Positions 23,577 to 33,537 of a stretch of DNA of 64,000 bases are shown here, piece after piece. Position 1 is the first letter of the stretch. Each line of letters opens with the position of its first letter. Under the pieces are notes generated by a model. The model was not told where the DNA came from. It made no database searches and saw only the letters and a list, made by a program, of their open reading frames with translations. Position numbers and translations under genes: made by a program. This stretch comes from Pseudopithomyces maydicus (taxonomy: Eukaryota; Ascomycota; Dothideomycetes; Pleosporales; Didymosphaeriaceae), in the NCBI GenBank assembly GCA_026873275.1, contig JANTUC010000001.1, positions 1,178,001-1,242,000 of the forward strand. Reading direction: 5' to 3'.

Positions 23577-24415
23577 TCATGCCCCCTCATCGAACACCTT
23601 CACTGCCGCCTCCGCCGTACTCTTCGCACTCTGAGGATTCATTCCCGTAACAAGCCTCCCATCGACGACGTGATAATCATCCCACACCCCATCCGCTCTC
23701 ACATCTACCCATCGTCAGCATCAGTTCTTCTCTCGTCTGCTCACTCGCACGGAACTTACACTCTGCTCCCAAAGCCTTTGCATGTTCATCCACAAGCGGC
23801 TCCCCCCAGCTCCGCAGCGCCTCCATGATATTCATATCGTGTTCTGCCTGTGTGGTGAACCCGGTGATCTTCCTCCCCTTCACGATGGGCTCCCCTGTCG
23901 CATCTTTGATACCAGCGAAGATGGCGGGCCCGTGACACACGGCGGATACAACACCGCCGTTTGCCCAGATGCGAGAGGCAATCGAGTGGAGCGAGGTGGC
24001 GTGGGGGTAATCAATGAGGGCGGCATGGCCTGCCGAGGCGAAGAAGAGGCCGTACTATATGAGAATAAGAGGAAGAAAGGGAAACGGAAGGACGACGGGA
24101 AAAGAATCTACCAACATCATCTCCGTTTAGACCAGCCGCTTTCTTGTTCTCATCAATCTCCTTCCTGAAGTCACTAGTTTTATCATCGTACTGCGCGCGC
24201 TCCTCCTCGCTAAGAAAACCCGGCTGCAAACTCAACCAGTCCTCCGTCCACGTCCCCTTCTCAGACGCGATGTCGACCTCGAAACCAGCGGCTTTAAGCA
24301 CATTATACGGGTGCAAAGCTTCACCGATAAAGACACCAGTCGTGTGGCCGTTAGGTGCGAAAAGGGAGGCGTGGGCGGAGGTTATGGTGATGAGGGCGCG
24401 CCGGGGTGGAGTCAT
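23577..24415 (-). CDS. Hsp31-like glyoxalase III / DJ-1 family protein
   Basis: Three exons (24116-24415, 23760-24054, 23577-23704) give 240 residues. The layout matches fungal Hsp31: GVFIGEALHPYNVL carries the N-terminal Glu (about 32), YGLFFASAGHAALIDYP follows, and the nucleophile elbow VVSAVCHGPAIF places Cys at about 140 with adjacent His 141. These correspond to the Glu-Cys-His triad of Hsp31-type glutathione-independent glyoxalase III, which converts methylglyoxal to D-lactate. The C-terminus is VRADGVWDDYHVVDGRLVTG. Intron 1 must use a GTTGGT donor to keep frame; the stronger-looking GTAGAT three bases later would not. Neighbouring dehydrogenase and sugar porters on the same strand suggest a linked metabolic role. 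Confidence 0.85.
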
Positions 24416-25272
24416 GCTTGGCTAGGGACAAAGGGAGTGTCTGGTGGAATATAGAAGACTGTGAGGAGAGAAAGTATGAGTTATACTTTGATTGGGAGAT
24501 ACATGGACCACTATATAAACAAGAGAGCTGTGTGATACCAATATCATGTTTGTAATCGTAGGAATACGATGGAATGGCTTAGTGATGCGAGATCTTTGCT
24601 AAATGAGAGAGCTAATACGGCGCGAGCTGCATGTGCTGCGAAATCCGGCTATGGTGTGCTCTGATGAGGCTATGTCGGCGAGCCTACTTATTTGTCCTTA
24701 AATTTGCTTGATAGGAGGATAAACTTTGGAAACGTGGCGGTGCAATTGGTTCCATGTAATTGGAGAAGTTTCCTGTAGCCTCATCTCGACGGTATTAAAC
24801 TTCTTTCCTGTTGAGAAATGTCGTGGGGGCCGCGATTTCTTGTTTAGCATAAGTGATGCCTTGGCCTTCATGATCTTCATCTTATAAAGCCTTTCTTGTC
24901 TTCAGCCTTGTATTGACGTTGCCGCGGGGTAGTCTGTAGAGACCTAGGTATCGCGTAATAGAATTATGTTGTGTATCGACGATTACGATAAATAGAAGGG
25001 CTTGATTAAGTCAACTGACAGCACCAATGAATTCAGCCTCAGGATACCATTACGTACCTTTCCTAGAGCGTTTACACCCGCATAAATATCTCCATTAATT
25101 TCCCTACTGTGATACCCCTGTCATCGATCATTTCACCAACTAGGTGTACTTTATACACTCTAACATCTATGATTGGTCGGTTCGCGTAAGCCTTTCGGTA
25201 TTAGTTTGTGTCTGTGGAACCTTGAGCATGTAGCTCCAACTTCGCTTAGACACCGACAAATGTAATCCAATT
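24416..25272. other. Intergenic region
   Basis: 857 bp, AT-rich, with the Hsp31-homologue promoter at its left end. No supported gene. Confidence 0.5.
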
Positions 25273-26998
25273 CTACGTTCTTCTCCCGGGGTTGATGTCC
25301 TCATATCGAACTGTATGTTCCTTCTCTAACCCGTGCGAGTCGGCGCGGGCATGGAGATGCACAATATCGCCCGGGACAATCTTTCCCTCGTCGCCATCGA
25401 TTATTTTCGCAACTTCCTCGAGCGTTGGGCCCCGCGTCTCGATATACATAAAACAGATGAAGATGAGCTCCAAGAAGATCCAGACCTAGTCATGTCAGTC
25501 GCTGCAAGCATGATCTGCTTAGTCCTCATGATAATAGTTGAATGACTAATGGAAAAGGGTGCATGAGGGTGGACTCACTGCATAAATCGTGTATAACTTC
25601 CATGTGGGTCTGAGATGCTGGAAGCCGAGCGGATTGACATACTGATTGATCGTCAAAGCGACCTGTATGAAGATGTTCATGATCATCAACCCCTTCGCTC
25701 GGATCTTGAACGGCAAGATCTCGATCGTGTACGCAATCAGCAATCCGGTCCACGCCACGGAATATGCGAACTGGAACAACCAGATGAAAGCTATTACCGT
25801 ACGTCCAGCTGGAATACTGTGCTTTTCTTCTTGGAACGAAGATGCCACGGTCCATATGATGAAGGAACCGCACATCGACGCCGTGGCCGCGATGAACAAA
25901 GGCTTACGACCAACGCGATCGACGAGTAGAGAGCAGGTAATGGACACAAAAAGCGACATGACAGTTATACCTCCGTTGAGGCCTAACTGGGTATCTGCGT
26001 CTTTGATACCGATGCTGTTGTAAACGTCCGTCGCATAGTAGGAAACTAACCCGTTACCGGACCATTGCGAGAAGAGTCCCAACGAAGCCAGGAGAAGAAG
26101 TCGATACCTGTTTCCTCGCGTGCGAAAAAAGTCGAGATATGAGGAGTTGTTCTGGTACTGGAATTCTATCTGGAGCGTCTCTCGTATCTCGTGAAACTCA
26201 TATTGGACGGTAGGATCATCGTTGTTCCCGTTTGCATGATACTTCCCAAGGATGTTCAACGCCTCCTGGTTCCGCCCACGTGCAATAAGCCACCTGGGGC
26301 TTTCCGGTATGAAGAAGATGAAGCCGAGCTGAACGATCGAGGGGAACGCTTGCCCGAGTGCGGGTACTCTCCACGACCAGTCACTGTTCATCCTCTTCGT
26401 ACCAAAGGTAAGCCATGTGCAGATGATGGCACCGACATACCAGAGGCAGTTATAAGTTGCGGTGACACGACCTCTGTGTTGTGGATGACAAAGCTCAGTG
26501 AGTAGCAATGGTGACGATAATTGCGCGAGTGAGTTTCCGAATCCTATCAAGGAACGTCCGATCATGAAATGTGTGATGTTCTTAGAGGTGCCTTGTAACG
26601 CAGCGCCCGTAATCATCACAACACATCCAAGGGCTATAGCGGCCTTGCGGCCCATATGATCAGCAACAAATGGGACAACGGGTAGCGAGATTATGGAGCC
26701 GATCGAATAGAGCGCTGTCAGCAAACCGAGTGTGGAGCCCCTCGGATCCCCAAAATAGTCGTTGAAGTGATGAAGCACGCGTAAATTGTTTAGCATCGAG
26801 CTAGAAAATCAGCAGTGCTCATGGTAATTGGAGAAGAACTACTGACCCATCATATCCAGTTGTCGCCGAAGCAATGCAAAGTATAAAAGCCCAAAAATAC
26901 AACTGTCTCAAACCAGGATCCCGTTTCCAATCCACCCTCTTCAAGTGAGGCTCATTAGTAAACGCCTCTTGCACGTCAGTATTCCCATGACCCGGCAT
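25273..26998 (-). CDS. LAC12-type MFS sugar transporter
   Basis: Three exons (26847-26998, 25579-26800, 25273-25485) give 528 residues with no frame break. Marks: TTGYDGSMLNNL at helix 1, DHMGRKAAI, GRSLIGFGNSLAQ in helix 4, PESPRWLIARGR, SQWSGNGLVSYY in helix 7, DRVGRKPLF, and YIETRGPTLEEVAKIIDGDE at the end. The SGNGLVSYY motif and QLSSPLLLTEL are typical of fungal lactose/galactoside permease-like porters, so a disaccharide or glycoside is a reasonable guess. Introns have GTCAGT..CTAG and GTGAGT..CTGAC..CTAG ends. The start at 26998 (MPGHGNTDVQEAF) is chosen over the in-frame Met four codons earlier; either is possible. It is the most upstream of the five co-directional genes. Confidence 0.85.
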
Positions 26999-28254
26999 TT
27001 TTCCATACATATCGAACGAGAGTCGAAAACGATTGGACTCTCCACACAATTTGGGGGACCAGCGCTGATGATCCGAGTTCCAGAAATATGCTGTTTATAC
27101 ATACAGTGGACAGACTACATTTGCTCGCATTGCACGCTCGCAAGCAATGACAGCACCACTTTAAACCTGCATTTGCCTAAACTGTATATTTTGCTGTTCT
27201 AGAAATTGGAACAACGCCTGCGAAACGCTCACACGACGTTACCATACCCTCAGCCTTACGGCCCAACGGACCGGATAAAAGCCTGTATACTCTAGCGGCA
27301 GCCTACCACAATCAGTAGGCCTTCCCAACGACCAATGAAGAACAGCCCCTGGTATTAGCGAGTAGGATACGAATCATCTGCTCTACAAGGGCAGGCCGAT
27401 GATTGCGGCGCAGCCAATGAGGTGACAATTTCCAGCCGGTCAACAAACCGTGCCCTCTCGTATTGCTCAAACGCGATGTTGGAGATAAATCGGAGCTGAT
27501 GAAAAGAAGAGCGTGGTGACGCCATTCAGGTGCGTTTCAGGAGCCCCCTGTTCACGCGCATCGAGTTTATGCACGAATGTGGTGCGGGGAATATTGGAAG
27601 TTTTCTAGAATCGTGATGCATCCGTTCTGGGTATGCGAGACGCCTGTTGCCGCGCTGAAAGGAGTTTAGTTTCACTGTTCAACAGATTGGTATGCGGTTT
27701 GAGAGAGAGTGAGTACATGGATCATCGAAGGCTCAACCAGAGCTTGAGGTGATAGACTAAATATAGAAGTAAGGAGGTCAAAGCAGGAGCTCGCATGCAT
27801 ATGGGTGACTCTGGACCCGGCGTTTGGAAGCGGTTCTGGAGAAGAATTAGCCCGAGAAATCCAGGGATGGCGAAGGGTTTGGAGCAACTCCATGGCGTTC
27901 GAATGCAACGGCTTCGACCCTGGAACCTTAGAATCAAATGTGCACGTGATCCATATGTGCCCGCGGGCCCAAGCCCGAACATCTGCAACGGCGCGCCACT
28001 CATCTCGCCAACGTCTACGTACGGCGTAGGCGTAGTTGTAACGGGAAGCACTTGGCGGTGCGGACAACTGCGTCTCACAACAAGTTAGACGTAGATGCAC
28101 CTGGGCACGGGGAGCCTGGGCACGGAAATAATCATCAATGATCCCTATCCAACGACATTGAATCATGTGTACGGGAAGTGCTATATCCCCAGGTAGTATA
28201 GGGGTTTGTGAGATAGATTGTCGCTACCCCATTAGCATGAACTGCCGAGCCCTG
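26999..28254. other. Intergenic region
   Basis: 1.26 kb with no supported gene. Open frames at 27672-28166 and 27795-28088 overlap on opposite strands and have no family motif. Confidence 0.5.
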
Positions 28255-30818
28255 TTACCGTTTCCCCATCATGCTCAACATCCTCTCTATCTCGATCTTA
28301 GCGCTTCCACTCGCCTTCCCCAGCACCTCTTCCAGCAAGACCCTGTCTTTTGCCTTCGTTGCTTCCTCTCCTGCCTTAACCACCAGTCCGCACTTCATCC
28401 ACATCTCCACTCTATCTCCTGCGGTCAAGCCGGTACACTTCGGTATGAACACGCTGGCCACCCGCGTATTACCCGCCGCTAGAATCTCGTTGAAATACGG
28501 TTCCCAGCCGATGGGTGATTTTTTGGCTTTTGCGAGCTCCTCGAGTTCTGTCCAGTAGCGCGCAGCGACTAGAGCACGCAGACGTAGCCACGCGAATGTG
28601 CGCTCGGGGATCTTGAATTCGGAGACGACCTTCTGCGCGCGCTTGGTATGACCAAGGCGGAGCAGTGCGGAAATGGTCTGGTGTGCGGAGAGTCCGATGA
28701 AGGAAGAGCTTGCGCCGCCGGGGCTGGGGCTACCGCCTCCATCGCGAGGTCCAAGATCCCTTTCAAATTGCTCTTGTAGACGAAGCAGCTTCTGAGCATC
28801 CTCGAGAGCCTGTCGCTCGAAAATTGCCGCAGAATCCTTTACGGTATCGAGATTCTTAATAGCAAGCTTGAGCTTGTCCAGGGCTGCTGGGAGAGAGTCT
28901 TGTTCAAGGGCTTCGGACACGAGAACATTGGAACCGTCAACGCGGCGATCATCCTGGTAGTAAAGTTTTCTGAGAAGTTCTTGATCCTGACCCCTGGCCG
29001 AAGATTCCACAAGCGCGGTAGCGAGAGGGCGAGAATTGATTACACGGAAGAAATTCGCCTGCGAAAGCTGTTTGCGCATATGAAGCAGAACGTGGTAGAC
29101 AAGATCCGTGTCGCCCGATTCTATAGCTTTGTCTAGGGCAATGTTGTCTTCTTTCATGTTCAAAAGGAGTGGGACCTGTTTACCGGCTCTGGGCTCGTAA
29201 TTCAATAGCTCGGTTGCAAGTCTCACACGGCCTTCATCGTAGGCTGCCCGTGCAATTTCTTCGAATGAAATGCCCGGTTTGCCATGTAATTTTTTGACAA
29301 TTAGAGAACAAATCTGTTCTTCCGTATCCGTAGAGACGCGAACTTTTTGTTGCGCCCAGTGACCATGGATGTGGTTCGTAGGGAGATGCAAATAAGCAGC
29401 TACTCTTAATGCAAGTAGATATTCGTTGCGGTTCGTAAGACGATCAACAAGTTTCTCGGGAGTTAATCGCCGGTACTGCTCATAACTTATTGGTAAACCT
29501 ATTTCGTAGAATCGCACAGCGTTGAGAACGCGAAGGGTATCGCAGGTGTCTACGAAGTCATCGCTAGAATATAGATCCAAGACGGATTTTCCGAAGGAGG
29601 CTGCGCGAAGGAGTTGCTTCTGCCAATGTATGTTGTACTCATTTGCCGCAGCTTTGATGCACGTGTCTACTGCCTCAGCAAGCGATGGTCGGATGAGCTG
29701 GATGAGATCATCCGCCTTAGGAGACTTTTGATCAAGGAGAGATGATGCTTCTAATAGGTTGGCAGCGGGGAGTCGGATCCTATCCGAAATACGTCGACCG
29801 ATGCGTCAGGTACCTTCTGCAGATATTCGCAGACATCATTGGTTAGAAGGCGTAGCCCGTCTACGTCTGGGAGGAGGTGTATCCAAGCGTCGTAGAAGAA
29901 TTTGGTGACTGCCCCATTAGGCCCGATCAAATGTACTTCATCCTCCCAAGCTAGAGCGACGGCATTGCTCCCGCACCACTGCATGTCTTTCGGAACGGTC
30001 TTCACCTTGCTGTCGTATTCACTCAGCTTGTCGCTCCAGTCGCCGCTCACTACCCACACCTTCCCGTCGTCGGTGTAGAAGGCAAGGAATTCGCCACGCG
30101 GGCTAACACTTATATGCCTGAACGGGCCCGCGTCGAAATTGCGGTTCTCGGCCTCGGTCGCGTCCACCACGTACAGCGTCTCTCCGATGGCGAGTATGAC
30201 CTCGACGGAGCGCGACAGCGAATACGCGGGTGGTATAATGCCCCAGGATATCACAGGTTCTGTTGGTGGGACGGCGAGGAGCTTTGGACGCGGTTCTGTG
30301 TACGAGGTGACGGATATGAGGTTGTTGTTTCCCAGCAATGCGACGAAGCCGGAGCCGTAGAACTTGCAGGACTGCACGCCGTGTTCCTCTGCGCCGTGGC
30401 CAAGGGTGAAGGGTATGAAGTCGCCCTGGAGGTCATAATAGCACCGCACCGTTCCATCCTCGGTGACCACGAGCAGCTTCTCGTCGTCTGACCAGCCCAG
30501 TCCCTTGATGGTGCCCTTGTCCCAGTTGATGCGCCGTATGAGCTTGCCCGCGCAGCTGTAGACGTCGATGCTCGACTTGTTAGGTTGGCCGCCCCGGTAG
30601 GTGATTATCTTGGTTTCATCGCGGTATATAGCTGTCGGGGTTAGCGCGCGTTCTGCTGGCGAGGTGGTTCAGGTCGTACCTACAGCGCCGCTGTACGGGG
30701 CCCCCACCACATTGTAGTTCTCGAGCTCGAGGTCCTGGTCGAATACAGCCGTGTAGAGCTGGATTTTGCGATAGAACTTGTCGCCGAGCTTCTCCCAGTT
30801 CGCCGTGGGCTTCGACAT
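28255..30818 (-). CDS. VPS16: Vps16, HOPS/CORVET core subunit, frame broken once
   Basis: Two exons (30680-30818, 28255-30631; intron GTACGA..GACAG). The start MSKPTANWEKLGDKFYRKIQ is typical for Vps16. The N-terminal half is a beta-propeller (KGLGWSDDEKLLVVTEDGTV; CKFYGSGFVALLGNN). The C-terminal half is an alpha-solenoid (FYEIGLPISYEQYRRLTPEK; LLALRVAAYLHLP; AYDEGRVRLATELLNYEPRA). Vps16 is a shared core of the HOPS and CORVET tethering complexes for endosome and vacuole fusion and binds Vps33. The frame breaks after FRIGSDSP at a G4 run (29767-29770; CCCC on the coding strand). One added base gives 838 residues, the normal length, with NLLEASSLLDQKSPKADD continuing directly. Such a gene is unlikely to be dead. 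Confidence 0.9.
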
Positions 30819-31156
30819 GTCACGCGTGTGGAGGCTGGGCTACCATGGAGGAGGCCTGGGATCCGGTGCGGAGGAGCTGCGGTGAATCAAGCTAGCGCAC
30901 GGTCCACATGACTTCACGCGACAAGTACAGTGCATACATGGCGGACTTCTCCAGGGCTGCTTTGGCACGAATAAATATCTAGGATTCAAGGGTAGTCGCT
31001 ATATACTCGAGAAAGGAAAAATTCAAACGCTTCCCCAACAAAACGCCATCGCTCAATGCTACCGTGACTATACTGTCCCAACCAATTCCAGCGTCAATTT
31101 CGACATCCCATCGTCACCTCCATATCGGCATACAACCTCGTGAGGCCCGAGTGCTC
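30819..31156. other. Intergenic, Vps16 promoter
   Basis: 338 bp between Vps16 and the kinesin stop codon, both minus strand. It should contain the Vps16 promoter and kinesin terminator. No gene seen. Confidence 0.5.
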
Positions 31157-32998
31157 TTAATTTCCAAGGAGCTCGGCCAGTGCTTCACGTACACCAAATC
31201 GCTCGACATCCCCGCCAACCTTCCTTCGGAACAACCCAAGGTCTTTCAAGAAGTCCTGCGCCTCGTTATGCAGCTCCTGCGCCAACTCATCGTGGTCGCC
31301 TTCGTCATATCCTGAATCAGAATCGTCGTCGCTGGCTTCGCCATCAGAATGGATCGGAATCGGATTCTCTTCGCCGTCCCCTCCATCCTCGACACCGTGC
31401 TTGTGAATCCTGATGAATCCGTCTTCTTCGATTTCCGGTGACTCTGGCTGTGGAGGCGGGAGGATGATCGGATTCTTCAATTCGCCCAACGCAAGCGCCA
31501 AGTGACGACGCAAGGCTTCGATTTCGGAGCGTAGTGCAATATTAGTGGGACGCAGTTCTTCAACTTCAGCTGTAAGCGCTTTGATCTTGGAGTCGGAAAC
31601 CATTCGGTTCTCTTCCATGAGGCGATGCATCATGGCGACTTGACGTTGGTACTCTTCCAACTCTGTAGCTTCCTCCCTCTTGCGAATGCTGGCTGCGTTG
31701 ACACTGACCTGCAGCGACCGTATTTGCTCAGCCATTTCCACGATTTGCGCATCACGCTGCGCAGCGGACATGCAGTCTTGATTGACCGAAGCACGTGTAC
31801 GGATACGTTTGGCTTGATCAGCGTATCGCAGCGTTGACAGAGTTTCATCGTAGTCTGAAGGTGCGATGCAGGCCACCATTGCAGTCTTGCTGTTTCCACC
31901 CAGACTATCCTTGAGAAGCCATGTGAGAACCGAGTCTCGATATGGCACCACTTCTCTCGGCCTACGCCCCTTCGGATTCTGTCTTTTTGGATCTGCAAGG
32001 GCAGCAATGACCCGGCCCAATGTCGTCAATGACTTGTTAATCTGGCCACCCTCCTTTAAGCGTTGGCCCGTTGCCTCTGTTGACTTGGCACGTTCTGAGC
32101 CGGCAAGATCGACGAGCCGCATGCGCGCTGTGCGCTCAATGGTTTCATCGGACAGAAGGGAATGCGTGATTTGCTTTAGGCGGATGGTAAAGACGGCGTG
32201 TGATCGCGAAGAGGTATCGTTCATCTTGGTGGAAGCTGTTGTACGGCTCTGTCACTACAGTTAGAGGCTTCTCTATATGGCATTGATATTACTTACGGCG
32301 TCGCCGATTTTAAACAATCGTTCCACATCAGCATAGCACTTGACTTCGGTCTCAATTAAACCCTGGACGTAGACTCCTTCTCTGGGAGACTCGCGGATTT
32401 TCAAGAATATAGGAGGGTTGGTGCGAGGTGAGAGCAAGTCGCGAACGTGCTCGTTGTATACCTCGAAGTACGAGACCTGGACATGGTAGCTTGTGTTGGG
32501 CGTAGGCTCGTCCCGAATTCTCTCAAACAGCTCCTCGCAGGTTCGAGGGATCAGACCAGGGTTTTCTGGCGAGCCCATCATGGTGTAACTTTTTCCCGAA
32601 CCAGTCTGTCCATAGGCAAAGATACATGTATGGTATCCGTTGAAGTTGTGGTCTAGGAACTCTTCACCAAAGGATCGATAAACATCTTCTTGGTGCGCGT
32701 AGTACGGATCAGCTTCATCGTGGGACCAGAATGACTTGTCAAAGACAAATTCCTTGTCTTCGTAGGATCTACGCGTGTTTGAATCGAAGTCGTCGTAGGG
32801 AGCGAGGAGCGTGGTTTTGTTTGTAGCTGGATCCATTCGGATCAGGCATTGTGTACCCTTTTCTTTCTCTGTATTGCGTGAGTGAACAGAGTCGAACGTG
32901 AATTAGCTGTCACACATACCTCTTCGAACGAACGCTCTGCATCGCACCACGACCTTGACATTGCCTGGATCGTCTAGCATAGGTGGCGGTGCCATCAT
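31157..32998 (-). CDS. Kinesin-3-like motor lacking FHA domain
   Basis: Three exons (32920-32998, 32297-32868, 31157-32248) give 580 residues without a frame break. The N-terminal motor begins GNVKVVVRCRAFVRR and has the P-loop GQTGSGKS (about 113-120), switch I NDTSSRSHAVF, switch II LVDLAGSERAKS, and SLTTLGRVIAALAD. FEVYNEHVRDLLSP and the VYRSF..FLDHNFNGYHTCIFAYG region resemble kinesin-3 (Unc104/KIF1) motors. After the motor there is a short coiled coil (IVEMAEQIRSLQVSV; EEYQRQVAMMHRLMEENRMV) and an acidic tail, but no FHA or PH domain is visible, unlike full-length Unc104. It may be a compact fungal kinesin-3; the exact subfamily is inference. The start could be either Met of MMAPPP. Confidence 0.86.
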
Positions 32999-33537
32999 TG
33001 CCAGAGGCTCGCTTGCTCTGAGTGAGACTGCCGAAGCAGTCGATAGGCTCCCATACATGCGCCGGTCCATGGTGGTTTCCAGCAACCAAAAAAGATGTTC
33101 TTTGATTTCCTGTGCTCTGATGATGTTAAAGAGGTGCATCGATGCTACCAGCTACAGTCGTGCTTGGGGCGGGCGCTTGCCCTATCGGGCTAGAGGTCAA
33201 CACTGGTTGCTGGGGAAGGCACGCCTACGTCACGCTATGCCCCACACGATCTCGCGAAAAATTTGGTGCGTGCGCGCTGCAACGAAAGAACCCACCGGAC
33301 AACGCAGCAGAAGACGACGTGTTCGAGCGCGATTGCGCCTAGAGTAAAGAAAGAGATAGTTTCGGTGTGGCATGCGGGGTGGCTTCCGACATTCTTTCGT
33401 AGCAACGGTTGCTAGGCACATTCCTCAACTCCGCCAATCAGGCATCAGCCGAACAACGCCTCACCTTGACCACCGAAAGGTGCGGTAGAGATCGTTAGTA
33501 CTCAAGCTGTGCAAGCGTAGCCACGATCTTAGACACT
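32999..33537. other. Divergent promoter, kinesin / Trm3-like gene
   Basis: 539 bp between two divergent start codons, presumably holding both promoters. No gene seen. Confidence 0.5.

Noticed and set aside
27672..28166. 164-codon minus-strand frame between the sugar porter and Vps16
   Set aside because: Overlapped by other frames on both strands, no motif, no plausible intron structure.
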